Below are positions 23,446 to 34,469 of a stretch of 64,000 nt of DNA, one piece after another (the first letter of the stretch is position 1; every line of letters starts with the position of its first letter). A program made the translations under genes and the position numbers. The DNA is from Macrolepiota albuminosa (taxonomy: Eukaryota > Basidiomycota > Agaricomycetes > Agaricales > Agaricaceae). The DNA lies in the NCBI GenBank assembly GCA_027475525.1, contig JAMWFC010000059.1, forward strand, positions 434,001 through 498,000, written 5' to 3'. The notes below the pieces were generated by a model that searched no databases, was not told the origin of the DNA, and worked only from the letters and a program-made list of their open reading frames with translations.

Positions 23446-23815
23446 CACCTGTAGTTCAATGGAATATTGATATATTGATATTTCATATTGTGCACAAAAG
23501 GCAAGTTTGGCTCCCTTTAGTGTACATTATAGCAGCAGGCCGCTGATGTCTATTAATATCATTAATTTGATTTGTTTAAAACTTCAGAGATTTTTGCAGA
23601 GAAATAGGCTAAAATAAATTTATATATATATTCATTCTAGCGCATCTAATAAGTTTATGATACACTGTGGCTGGCTATTTTTTGGGCTGGTCTTTATGAG
23701 AAAAATAGCTAGCTCTGATGTATTGTCACTTGTCATGTGCACTGCAATAAACACACATGCAAGCTCCTTTATCCTATTCTTTTTTAATAATTTCTAGAGT
23801 TTTAAAAGAATCAAC
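23446..23815 (+). repeat. Composite repeat, tRNA-like head plus hairpin (copy 2)
   Basis: Head CTGTAGTTCAATGG at about 23448 and AGTTTGGCTCCC about 60 bases on, then GCAGCAGGCCGCTGATGTC and the inverted repeat 23567-23814 around GTGGCTGGCTATTTTT. Confidence 0.6.
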
Positions 23816-24034
23816 TTAATGATGCTAGCAAGCTAATAAATGGATAATTTACTGGGGCTTACTACAAGTCAGTATAGTTAGGTTGGTAAATTCATTTGAT
23901 TTATTTATTTGCTCATAGATAGGACACAAATATATTGGACTTGTTCCCTCCTCTTTCAACCCAGTACAGGCCCTACTAAAATATTTGTCATTTTTACACA
24001 AGACATAACATCCACTGCTAACATCTGCTAACAT

Positions 24035-24427
24035 CCACTAGCATTATTAATATGATCCGTCCAAAACTCCAGAGATTACTTAAAAAAGATAGAATAGAGG
24101 AGCTTGCATATGTGTTTATTGCAGTGCATATAACAAGTAATGATATATTCTGGCTAGATATTTTTGTCACAAAGACTAGCACAAAGATAGCTAGTCACAG
24201 TATATCATTAACTTATCATATGTGCTGGAAAAAATATATGCACAAATATGTCCCATCCTATCTCTCTGCAGAAATTTCTGGAGTTTTATTTGATAGATCA
24301 AATTAATAATGCTAGCAGACATCAGTGGCCTGCTGCTATAATGTGCACTAGGAGGAAGTAGAATTTGCCTCTTGGGCACAATGTGAAATATCAATTTATC
24401 AATATTTCATTGTACTACAGGTGCTTA
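24035..24427 (-). repeat. Composite repeat, tRNA-like head plus hairpin (copy 3, reversed)
   Basis: Hairpin arms at 24052-24302 (ATGATCC... and ...TAGATCAAATT), followed by GCAGACATCAGTGGCCTGC and, reading on the minus strand from 24427, the head TGTAGTACAATG with GAGGCAAATTCTACTTCC in place of the B box. Confidence 0.55.
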
Positions 24428-24544
24428 CATTTATTTGATTTATTTATCTTCATGGACAGGACACAGGTCTACTTGACTTGTTTTCTCTTTTTTAACCCAG
24501 CACTGTCTCTACTAAATTATTGGTTGTTTTTACACAGAAAGATT

Positions 24545-25065
24545 TCTTTGGATGTTAGCTGGCTCATATGCTAATGTCTGCTACCATCTGCTGGCATGCC
24601 AGTAGACAGTAGATACTCACATACCCTCCTTCCACCCTTTTGCCTTTTTTTCCCAGTGCCATCCTCTTCACTTTCCATACTACCTCATATGCCACTCCCA
24701 TCCACCACATGCACTCCACTTCCCTCCTCCTTCCTGACCTGACATCCAACATCTGCTACATCTGCTGGTGTGTCAGCAGACACCTGCATCCCTCTTCTTC
24801 TCTCTTTTTCTTCTTTCTCCCTACCTCTGTCCCTCTTCTACCACTCCACGCACTTCCTCAGATGCTCATGCACCCCCTTTTCTTCTCTCCCACACTAATG
24901 CTAGAGATTGCCAGAAGTTGCTGACAGATGCCTACAGATGTCAGCGGGTCCTGATAGCTGCCAGCTGATGGCCAGCTGATGCCAATGTCCTTTTCAAGCC
25001 ACAAAAACTCTTTTGGGGGGGTATGCTGCCCCTCTTCTACCTTTAAATATCTATACAGTGACCTA
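24545..25065. repeat. Pyrimidine-rich repeat, copy in segment B
   Basis: Counterpart of 19490-20100, with the same CTGGCATGCCAG and CCATCCACCACATGCACTCC motifs. Confidence 0.6.
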
Positions 25066-25130
25066 TGGAGACATAGGTGGGTGGCTCTTTATTGTGTTAT
25101 CCAATCAGTGATTCTATCTGTTAGTAATGG

Positions 25131-25250
25131 ACTTGTGATGCAACAGTTAAATCATTAGTATGTTCTGTTGCTGGAGGCTTCTCCAAGGCTGAGGGTTCAA
25201 TTCCTCTCTACAAGCATATGAGGAGAGAAAGAGTCACTTTTTTTTTTGGC
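25131..25250 (+). repeat. tRNA-derived SINE head
   Basis: TGTGATGCAACAGTTAAATC resembles an A box. GGTTCAATTCC at 25194-25204 is a near-perfect B box. A run of ten T's follows at about 25238, a typical RNA polymerase III terminator. The folded sequence is not a plausible functional tRNA, so this reads as a SINE. Confidence 0.55.
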
Positions 25251-27085
25251 CCAACTAGCTCCCATAGGCCTGCATAGATTTGAGTGGGTTAATATAGGTC
25301 TGCAAAGCCCTTTTGTAGATATACACTGGTATTGATGGTGGAAAAAGAAGGGAACATGAGGCTTGCAGCCTTGAGTTATTGCGGGAAAGAAGAGAAAGAT
25401 GAGAGAAGTTGGGAATCTTGAGAAGAATTTATTCATGCCATGACATCTGCCAGGCCTGCATGTGCATGTGTGTGCCCACCTTTTATCGATTTACTAGACT
25501 GTGTTATATGCTGTAGCATATTGTAACATGTCTGCAGCTCTATATTCTATAGCACTGTAGAGACTGCTTTGCTACAGTGTAGCAGACTCTGCTGGACACA
25601 TATGGTACAGCACAAAGCAAGCTCTCATACAACATATGATATGTACTATTGTAATGCTCTACCCTGGTCATCTACTATAGTATTGCCAGGCTGAGTTTAC
25701 TTATAGACACTATAATTAATTCTCTAGCCCAATCGCTTTTTAGTTAATGCCAGTTATGCCCCATAGCCACTTTACTACAGTTTGACTTTTGACTTTGTTG
25801 GAGTTCCTACTACTTGACTCAGAAGATTCCAAACACATCTGCCATTGACGTTTCTTCTTACTTGCTCTGCTACTCTGCACTGTATTCCTCTTCATCTTTT
25901 CAAGTCTATGATACAGCAAGTCAGTTAATTGTAGTTGTGTGTAATAAATATTATTGTACCTTCAGAGACATGTAACATATTTTTTAAGCTTCTATCTGCT
26001 ATGTGTCTTGTGATTGTTGAAACTGGAGAACTGACTCTGTATATGCACTTTGGCATGATTGACAACATTAGTACACCCCTTCCAGAAAAGTGTATATCAA
26101 TAAACAACTGGATTTACTCTTAGAATATTGCAAGTAATGCTTTTGAGACAATTCCAGTCCATTCTCTCTTCTATAATTGATATCTGTTTTATTTGCTAAA
26201 TGGCTTCTTGCTAATGATGGCCTGATTATATGGCAGGCTTAGGTTATTTTTGCAAAAAAAAAAATATGTTAGGCTCTATATATACTGATTGTTCTTTGGC
26301 TGAAGACAGCTAGTGTACTGTGTGCTCCTCTTCATCTCTTTAATCTAATGTTTTAATCACAGAAGCAATAATTGGTGCCTTGGCAACCTTCTATTTTAGA
26401 ACTGTCTCTATCTATAATATATCAGTTAGGCCTGTTATTGAAGACCAATGCCATGGCAACCTCGTTTATTAGATATCTACTCTGATGATTTGTTCTATCA
26501 ATTTGTATTGTCTTTGCTCATTAGTAGCAGAAGTCATCAGAGACTTTTTAAAAATCTTAAGCTTCAATTTTAAAAGGTTACAACAAAGTCTGGAACATCT
26601 TGTTCTTGCTTTTCAAGACTGAATTTGTATATTGTATGCTCCAAGTATGTTACAGCTCATATTAATAATGTCCTTCCACTAAACATCACTCAAAGATCAT
26701 TGTATTAAATTTTAACATTTATATTCCAAGTTTTTCTTTACCAGCCATTAAATAGATATTGTCTCAGATTTTCATAGATGTATTTCCCATGTTCTCCATT
26801 AGTAATTTTCCTGGAGATATGACAAGATTGCACTCACAATTTTTACAGACCATATATCCTATTCTTGTTGCAATGATGATTCAGGAATCTTCTATCATGC
26901 TAGGAATTAGGACTCCAAGTATATATAGAGAACTTAGTGCTTAATTCCAGCCTCAACCTCACTTTATTTGGTTAAGGCCTTGGTATTTCACAACTCAATG
27001 CTTAATCCCAGCCTCAAACTCACTTTGTTTAGTTAAGGCCTAGGTATTCCCTCAGCTCAGTCCTTCCACAACTCTCAAAGCATTA
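25251..27085. other. AT-rich region without recognised genes
   Basis: Only short, unconvincing open frames. It includes a 61-base tandem pair (26938-26998 and 26999-27059, TGCTTAATYCCAGCC...). The motif AACCTCACTTTGTTTGGTTA recurs near 27570. Confidence 0.5.
26938..27059. repeat. 61-base tandem pair
   Basis: Two diverged units starting TGCTTAAT at 26938 and 26999, each containing CCTCA(A)CTCACTTT.TTTGGTTAAGGCC. Confidence 0.75.
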
Positions 27086-27089
27086 TTGT

Positions 27090-27420
27090 AAGCTAAATTG
27101 AATTTTTCTTGAATTTTTCAGATTTTATTGAGCATTTATAAATCTCCAAAAAAATAAAATCAGTGTATCAGTAGCCTTTGAATTTTTTTTTTTGATTTTT
27201 GAGTGATTTTCCTGAAATCCTTGAGCATTTTCTACTAACATCTTCTGAAAAACAGACCAATTGAGTTTTTCTGGAATTCTCCACATTTCCTGAGCATTTT
27301 ATAAATCCCAAAAAAAAAAAACTTAACTTGGAGTATCATTGGTTCTTGAATTTTTTCTGATTTTTCAGTAATTTACTTGGAATTTTCTAAGCATTTCTAA
27401 TACTGAAATAAGCCAACTCT
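27090..27420. repeat. Degenerate AT-rich minisatellite, downstream flank of the Helitron
   Basis: About four units of 80-90 bases, each with TTGAATTTTT...GAGCATTT...AAA. The same kind of unit is found on the other side of the Helitron at 33585-33790 in the same orientation. Confidence 0.5.
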
Positions 27421-27504
27421 CATATTATTACCCTAAAAGGAAGGTTCTTGGTCAGCCTTGGTCAGCATTAAATTTTCCCAGACATCATCCCATATATTAT
27501 AGAT

Positions 27505-27543
27505 GAGCTACGATTCGTGCCTTTGGCACGAATTTTGTAGCTC
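27505..27543 (-). other. Hairpin, candidate Helitron 3' end structure
   Basis: Perfect 9-base stem ATTCGTGCC-TTT-GGCACGAAT (27513-27533) inside an outer pair GAGCTAC/GTAGCTC. It lies about 390 bases beyond the helicase end, where Helitrons carry a 3' hairpin before CTRR. I find no clean CTRR right after it. Confidence 0.45.
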
Positions 27544-27711
27544 GTCCAAACTCTTCCCAACTAAGTCTCTACCCCAACCTCACTTTGTTTGGTTAGGAGT
27601 TCCAAATATGTATATTCATAACTCAACTTCTATCATAATCTTATTTTCATTATGTCTTACTCATTCAAGCATATGTTGTTAATGAATAGAAAGTTCACAT
27701 TTATCAAGAAA

Positions 27712-27950
27712 TAATGTAACAATTCCAAGTTATATATATTCTATTAATACAGTATCAACAAATATCAAGTTAAATGCTAAAATATAAAAGTTAGTAATAA
27801 GTAGGTAATTAACAATCATACTCACATTTGTAAACCCAAGAAATAATGCTACAATTCCAAGTTATATGTACAGTATCAAGTTAGATGCTAAAATATAAAG
27901 TTAGTAATAAGTAGTTAATTAACAATCACACTTACATTTGTAAACCATTA
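27712..27950. repeat. Tandem duplication of about 125 bases in Helitron 3' region
   Basis: AAGAAATAATG followed by AAATATAAAAGTTAGTAATAAG (first unit) and again from 27839, ending CACATTTGTAAACC. The second unit overlaps the original end of the helicase gene. Confidence 0.7.
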
Positions 27951-29406
27951 AGAACTTCTTGATACACAATATTTGCAGTCATTTTTGATGTATTTTCTTC
28001 TGACAAAATCACCTTGATACGATCTCCTGATGTGCATCAAGAAAGTGCAACATAAAGTTGGCCATGTGTAAAAACCAGTGATCGAAGGTCCAATTCAACA
28101 TGCTTGACTGATTGCCCTTGAGACTTGTTAATAGTCATAGCAAAAGCCAATTGAATTGGAAACTGTCTCCTGCATAATGGTATGGGCAAATCCTCTTCAG
28201 AAGCATCTAGATTGATCTTTGGAATCAAAACAGTTGAACCTGCAAACTTGGCATCTCCACTGATAATACGACATCTGAGGACTCTGGTGCTGATATGAGT
28301 AACAATCATTCTTGTTCCATTGCAAAGTCCTTTGGTTGTGTCCAGATTCCTGAGGAGCATGACAGGAACTCCAATCTTCAAAGCCAGTTTAGCCAAAGGC
28401 AAACTACTGGCTTTCAAAGAGTTGAGATATTCCACAGGATATAAGGCAAGGCCATCAGGATTCCTGTTATCAGAGAGAACAGAATCTGCACTCTGTAAAA
28501 TCCTTTCTTCCCCTGGATACCTCTCTAGAACTTCTGCATTGATCTCCTCTATATCAGAGTTCTTGCCAGAGAGAATAGTCCAGTCCAGGTAATACTGATC
28601 ATTTTGAGGATGACCAATATCAGGATATGTGGAAGAAATCAATCCAGTCATAGAATTGTCATCACAGATCATTCTTTCAGGCAGTTTGACTATTTCTCCA
28701 GGTCCTAGATTTTTCCCTGCACCAACATCCAAAAACCAAGCTACATGAGCAATATTCTCTGCAGTCTGATCCAATCTCATAGTTTGGACCAAGTAGTGGA
28801 CTTGGATATGATCCCAAAGTCGGCCCCTTTTGAGTGAAGCAGCAATCATCTGCTGCCTGAGTCCATGTGGAACCACTGGAAGAGTTTGTCTAAAGTCCCC
28901 TCCAAAAACCACAGTAACTCCACCAAAGGAAATGTTGTTATCGAAGATGTCCCTGAAGCCACGATCTACAGATTCAATGGCATTTTTGTGTTGCATTGGA
29001 ACTTCATCCCAAATAACAACTTTGGTGCGAAGTATGAGCTGTGATAACTGAGTTCCTCTCTTGATATTGGCAATGGATGTGTCAAGAGCAGGAATGGGAA
29101 TTTTGAATCTTGAATGAGCTGTCCTACCCCCTTCCAACAATAAGGCAGCAATGCCAGATGATGCTACACATAATGCCACATCTCCATTGGAACGAACTGC
29201 AGCAGCCAGAGTATTGCAGACAAAGGTTTTGCCACATCCTCCAGCACTGTGAATGAATAGCATCCTGCCCAAATTGTTGTTCACAGAATCCATGACAGCA
29301 TTAAAAGTCTCCAGTTGTTCCACATTGAACTTGGCCTTGTTACTCTCCACTCTTTGCTTGAGCTCCTCAACATCATAATTGGTTTCATCTTCTAAAAGCC
29401 TGTTGC
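27932..29406 (-). pseudogene. Helitron Pif1-like helicase domain, one stop
   Basis: The frame is open from the splice site at 29406 to 28037 (437 codons after the first Met at 29350). Counting from that Met, it has Walker A AGGCGKT (residues 36-42), Walker B WDE (114-116), VFGGDFRQTLPVV, and near the end MTINKSQGQSV. The helicase unwinds DNA during rolling-circle transposition. The stop at 28037-28039 is TGA in YVALS(*)CTSGDRIKVI, where the family has Arg. A CGA to TGA change explains it, and the frame then continues to TAA at 27932. So a single base breaks a conserved helicase motif near the C-terminus. Confidence 0.88.
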
Positions 29407-29456
29407 CTAGAAGAATGATCAGTATTCAAGTCAATCTTTTATGCAAATGCCATTAC
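29407..29456 (-). other. Intron in Helitron gene, before helicase domain
   Basis: 50-base interval, GTAATG...TTCTAG on the minus strand. Its removal joins NIVPG to NRLLEDETNYDVEEL in frame, matching the GNRLLxxE..YD phrase expected there in Helitrons. Confidence 0.75.
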
Positions 29457-30627
29457 CTGGAACTATGTTCCAATTCTGTTGAGCCTCTGGCATGTTGGGA
29501 AAGTCTTTCAGAGTTTTTTCAAAATTCATCAAAGTGTCATTGATGAGATAAAGGCCATAGTCATAGACATCCTCATTGGTAAAGACTCGGTCTCTGTATT
29601 GCCTAGTATGTTCCAATCTGTGTTGAAGATCATCACAGATAGAATGTTTGAATTCATCCCATAGAGCCTCAGGAGTGGCAGGAGCACAGTAGAATAGAAT
29701 AGTGCAAAACAGCTGTCTGAGAGCTGATCCTAGTTGGATTGGAGCAGCTTCAGTGAGACACTGCCTCCATTCTGCATCATCCTCTAAAAGACCTAGAGCC
29801 TTGCATGCTTCTTGATAAGTGGGATAGATATGGCCATTGACTGTCCTGAGATCAGCCCATGAAGTTGCATTGGTTACAACAGTCAAGAGCATCCTGAAAT
29901 AGAACCTTTCTCCCTGTCTTGATGAAGCAAAGTACATCCTCCCAATTGCTGTCCCTCTCTGCCTCTCCTTCCAACTTTGTTTAGATGCCTCATAAACAAA
30001 CTTGATTGGAAAGTTCTGATAAGTGGTGTTATTGTTGGAAAACCTGGTATTGGCTTCAAATCAAGCTGTGAGTGCAGTCTTGTCTGCATTAGGTCTAGCA
30101 GCCACCACCTGTATCGGTTCATCATCTGGGAAATAGACTTCATGCTGGTTTTCCAAGTGCACAGGCAATCTGTATACTGAAGGATATTCAGCATGCATAT
30201 TGAATTCAAAGATGTGCCAGCAAGCCTCAGGGGCAGAAATGTATCTGGCATCCAAGTGTTCCTTGATTTCATCTCTCTCCTCCCTAGCAATCTCCAAAGT
30301 TGTCCTATCATGGCCCTTGTAGATGTACTTGTGAATGTATTTGATTGCATCCACTGAAGCACAGACTTCCACATTGATATGACATTGAAATTTGGCTGAG
30401 AGATATGGATTGTATTGGACAACATTACGATTGTCATAACGACGACCATGCTTTTCAAAAAAGTGGCCATTGTTAGGTCTGGCATATTGGGGATAGCCAT
30501 CATCACCATACTGTGTAGCTTCTTGAAATTCCTTGGGATATCTCTTGAAACATCTGCCATCTACCATGCACTTGGCATTGGGAAAATCTGCTCCACATGG
30601 ACCATGAACCATATTGGTAGTAACAAC
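29457..30627 (-). pseudogene. Helitron Rep C-terminal part and linker
   Basis: Reads VVTTNMVHGPCGADFPNA, then ATQYGDDGYPQYARP, then the two-tyrosine motif IKYIHKYIYKGHD with both Tyr present, then a stop TGA at 30061-30063 in TALTA(*)FEANTRF, where Trp is expected (TGG to TGA). After that the frame goes on through TAIGRMYFASSRQGERFYFR and NGHIYPTYQEACKALGLLED to the intron at 29456. Rep uses the tyrosines to bind cut DNA ends covalently. Confidence 0.82.
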
Positions 30628-30677
30628 CTAATAACAAAGGTAAGTCACTGCATTGATAATTCAAGCAAAGCCAATAC
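30628..30677 (-). other. Intron in Helitron Rep gene
   Basis: 50 bases, GTATTGG...TTATTAG on the minus strand, at the same site as 2931-2978 in the other copy. Confidence 0.75.
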
Positions 30678-32390
30678 CTGATACAATTGAGGCTGAGTCA
30701 CTGGATCAGGAATTTGAGCAGAAACAATAGTGTCCACATGAGCTGCGTCTTTGATCTTGTTGTGATGATGGAAAAAGATCAAGATATATATATGTGGAAG
30801 TCCCCTCTTTTAAAATTTAATAGTATAGACAGATGCCACACATTTCCTAAAGAGACCATCTTTTATATCCTTCAAAAGAGCATTTTTCTTGAGTTCAAAT
30901 ACTCTGGCAATGATATCTGGATGATCAGAAGCTGTTTGCCTCTTTCCATTAACCATAGGTTCTTTCAACAGAGCCTCTTCAATTTCAAACCACCTTGGAT
31001 TGGCAGTCATAGTGATGAAGAGATCTGGTTTATAAAAATGCCTGCAAATAGCCATAGAGTTCTGGAATAGCTGCTGCATATGTCGTTTACTTCCAACATG
31101 AAAAGAGGGGAGAACCATGCATCGACTTTGCCCGCCTAAGTCTTCATCTCCAGTAGCCGCATCAACCACCCCTTGATAGACTTCAGCCCTAATTGTCTTT
31201 TGATTCTGTCTGACCCAGTTGAGCTTTGATTGTTCTATTGATGCCCATGCATCCACAACATATTGCTGGAACAGTCTGCCACTCCAAAGCAATGCAGCAT
31301 TGGCTTCCAAAGCCCTCTGCTGCAGCCTATATGCATAATATGCAGTTTGGCTAACTTTTTTGGCTCTTTGTTCTCCTGCTAGTCCAAATTGAAATTGAAT
31401 ATTGGTGTGAAATCCAGGTTCTCCAGTTGAAAATATGATAATGTAATGCAGAGGAGTGTAATAGGGGTGTAGATGGCTGATTCGCTTCAATTGACCTCCA
31501 TGCAGATGCAGGACTATGTCATGGTAATCTGATCATTCTTCAGAACTATCTCCTGGTATAATTGCTGCAACTCCTTCTTGTTCATTAGAGTTGTTATAGC
31601 ATCAATCATCATCTTCAGTTGGAAGCAAAGCACTTGTCAGATAATAGAGCTCTCTATTGATCTTAAAGCTGTATGGTCCAGAAACATTGGTAATTGCATG
31701 GTCAATCTTGACCTCTAGAAATATAAATGCAAAGACTGCATTGTATTGGCAAATAGATGCTTTAAAAGCATCAGAAAGAGCATGATGGCCTTGGAGTAAG
31801 CCAAGCAGTTCTGGTAGAGCGTCTGCAAGTCTGGGCAAATCAATCTGCCTTTGTAAACAGCACATGCCAAACTTGGGATTATATAGGGTAGATTTAGACA
31901 GCTTTTCATCATCAAAACATAGAGCATGACAATGTAGACATGAAATATCCATAGGACCAAGATAATATGCTGAAGGTTCATTTATATAAGGCTGTCTTTC
32001 TCTTGGAAGAGCATTTCTGCCTTGAATATAATCAACCCTTTGTAGAATAGAAGGTGCTAGTAGATTTTGCTGTCTGTTATCTCCAGGTGGATCCACATAC
32101 TCCAAGTCCTCCTCCATATTCTCAGCAGGATCATTCCTAGGATCATCTAGTGGATTTGGATCAATCTCATTGTCTATGGGATGCTCCAAATACTCCAAAG
32201 GATTCTGAAGCATCTCATCAAAAGCTGCATGGATATTTTCTAACCCATGAGGATCTAAATCATTAAAATCCTCTTCAAGATCAGCTAAATGTTGCTGTTC
32301 CCAGTCTTGCAAGATCCTTTCAGCTCTAGCCTCATTCAAAGGCCTATGTTCAGGGTTGAGATCTATATGCTGTTGACTTTTGTTAGTCAA
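30678..32390 (-). pseudogene. Helitron_like_N and HUH region (broken)
   Basis: Encodes ERILQDWEQQHLADLEEDF, the cysteine/histidine segment CLHCHALCFDDEKLSKS, GEPGFHTNIQFQFGLAGEQR, LLWSGRLFQQYVVDAWA and FITMTANPRW. The HUH motif reads RGLPHIYIL: the second His is Tyr (30786-30788, CAT to TAT), and the Gln just upstream is a TAA (30810-30812, CAA to TAA). The plus-strand copy keeps HIH and Gln at both places. Nuclease activity should be lost. Confidence 0.82.
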
Positions 32391-33520
32391 AGCAGCTTAT
32401 AAAATAAAAGGTGTGTTTATCTCACCTCTGGCACTGGTTGTTGTAAAGCATCCAATCCTTGCTGTTGTGTTCTCTGCTCTTCAGCCCTTATCCTTTATAC
32501 TTCAGCTAATGCCTGTTGTTGCCTTTGCCTCTTCTCTTCTTCAGCCAAAGCAATATGTCTGAGCCGTTGCTGCTCTTGCAATACTGCTAGTGCCTGCTGT
32601 TGTCTATCCTGCTCCTCAGCTGCAGCAATGTGCCTCAACCTTTGTTGGTCTTGCAATGCTGCTAATGTTTGTGCTTATATAGGAGCAACCTGCTGATTAA
32701 TTTGTCTTTCTCTATTCCCAAGTGCAGGTGGCAATGATAATGGCATTGTGAAGTTTGGCAAAGCAGGCATTCTAGGTATAGGATTCCATAAAGGAGCATC
32801 CCAACCGTCAGGCAAATGAGTTTCAGGTATACTCATAGCAGTCCCACCAATTACAGGCTGATTGACTAATCCCACTCTATTATCTCTTCCATGCACAGCA
32901 GCTGGTAGAGGTGCTACTATTGAAGGCATATAAGGAGCTCTATGTGCAGGAAGAGGTAGAGGTGGTATCATTCTAGGAATTGGATTTTGCAAAGGAGCAT
33001 TCTATCCTTCAGGTAAATGAGTTTCAGGAATAGCTCTAGCAAATAGATCCTCAGCAACAGTTGGTGGTCCAAGAGGCCTGCTCAAAGAGCTAGAAGTATT
33101 TCTCCCAGAGCTTGAAGCAATCTGATTGTTTTCCCCAGTTCTCATATCCCTCAATCCTGTAGTTCCAAGTTGTACATCCTCAGATGCAAATAAATCCACA
33201 GTAACCGTGGGTCCAATGGGCCTCCTCAAAGAGCTAGAGGCAATCTGGTTATTTCTTTCAATTCTCATATCCCCAGTTCCCATATTTCCAGTTCCTATAT
33301 CTCTAGTTCCTATATTTCCAGTTCCATAATGAAGTAGTATAACCACTGAAGTAGATCTTCTACTTCTAGTGGCACGATGCTCATCAGGATCAGTTATTTG
33401 TAACTGTTGTAGCCTGCTTTGAATCCTAGCCTGCTGTCTTTGACCTTTAAGAGTACTGAGTTTATTATTAGAATGAGTAGTTGAAATTGCCTGAAAAAAT
33501 AGTTTTTTAAGCATTTTCAT
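32391..33520 (-). pseudogene. Helitron N-terminal low-complexity region (broken)
   Basis: From Met at 33520: basic, Gln-rich start (GQRQQARIQSRLQQLQ), then short Gly/Thr repeats of the type GTGNIGTRDI, then HLPEG(*)NAPLQNPIPRM where the plus copy has Trp (TGG to TAG), then coiled-coil-like Gln/Glu/Arg repeats AALQDQQRLRHIAAAEE. Function unknown. Confidence 0.6.
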
Positions 33521-33584
33521 AGCTTAAAACCATTGAAAGACACTTACATGATGAATATATCAATAGCCTAAAGTTGTCCAAGTG

Positions 33585-33790
33585 TTACTCTAAGCTGAAT
33601 TGAATTTTTCTTGAATTTCTTGAATTTTATTAAGCATTTATAAAGCTCAAAAACAATAAAAGTCACTTACTACAATAGCCCAAACTTTCACTATAAGCTG
33701 AATTGAATTTTTCCTGATTTTTCTGTGATTTTTTCGAATTTTTTAAGCAATTTCCAAGCTCAAATACATTAAAAATCACTTACAATGATC
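33585..33790. repeat. AT-rich minisatellite, upstream flank of the Helitron
   Basis: Two units of about 100 bases starting TAAGCTGAATTGAATTTTTC, related to 27090-27420 on the far side of the Helitron. Confidence 0.5.
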
Positions 33791-33823
33791 AATCAATAGC
33801 TGAAAGTTGTCGAGCTATTGAAT

Positions 33824-34105
33824 GTTTGTTAAGGATCATTGATCAATCAATCAATCATTACTTACTTTGTAGTTGAGTTTGAAAATTTCACTATAAGAAT
33901 GTTTGTTAATGGTCATCAATCAATCAATCAGTCAATACTTACTTTGTAATCAAGTTTCGAAGTTGTAGCTAAATTGATCATTTATTAATAGTCATCAATC
34001 AATCAATCAGTCAATACTTACTTTGTAATCGAGTTTCGAAGCGTTGCTATAAGAATGGTTATTAATATTTGTAAATCAATCAATCAATCAACACTTACTT
34101 TGTAG
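33824..34105. repeat. Four 77-80-base tandem units with CAATCAATCAAT
   Basis: Units start near 33824, 33901, 33979 and 34057. Each has TCAATCAATCAAT followed by ACTTACTTTGTAATCGAGTTTCGAAG-like sequence. They lie between the first Met of the Helitron gene and its candidate 5' end, so they could hold its promoter. Confidence 0.75.
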
Positions 34106-34469
34106 TGTAGTTTACTCACTACAACGTTGAAACCGTGGAAAAATTGATGCTGTTTGGTTTAAGAATACGTGAGGCGTGAAAACTGGTGTCCACTAAATCG
34201 CGTTTTGGCCTCAGCCACATTCACAAACTCCGGACACCTTCCACATGTGTCTGAGAGATAGCATACAGTAAAATATTTAATATATACATTTAATATACAA
34301 TTTTTTTTCTAACTGACCGAAAAACAGACCAAAAAGACAACTATTTGTTAGCCTTAGTCATCAATGACTCAGCTGACAAATTTTTAGTCATCATATCAAA
34401 ATCTCACAAAAATTGTCGCATTCTATATAGATTGGGATAGTTTTTTGAGCATCTTTAATTTTAATATCT

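Larger units (their letters stand above)
20257..25075. repeat. Segmental duplication, copy B (empty gypsy site)
   Basis: Starts matching copy A at CACATAAGGCTACA and ends near CTATACAGTGACC. At 21744-21760 the sequence reads ATAACCAGCTCGTTTTAGCC, joining the two sides of the gypsy insertion with a single CCAGC. More AT-rich than copy A, in line with stronger CpG loss. Confidence 0.75.
27505..34258 (-). mobile_element. Helitron, nearly full length, inactive
   Basis: The minus strand encodes, in order, a low-complexity N-terminus (33520-32391), a Helitron_like_N and Rep region (32390-29457) and a Pif1-type helicase (29406-27932), with two short introns. Candidate ends are TCTCTCAG at 34258 preceded by A (Helitrons start TC at an A/T target) and the hairpin at 27505-27543. 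Both ends are inferred. Several stops and a changed HUH motif inactivate it. Confidence 0.85.

Noticed and set aside
25131..25205. Functional tRNA gene
   Set aside because: B box is good but no cloverleaf with a sensible anticodon arm and acceptor stem; better read as a SINE head.
26759..26944. 61-codon open frame in AT-rich DNA
   Set aside because: Short, isolated and without recognisable features.
33824..34105. CRISPR-like array
   Set aside because: The repeats are degenerate, without unique spacers of even size, in a eukaryotic transposon context.
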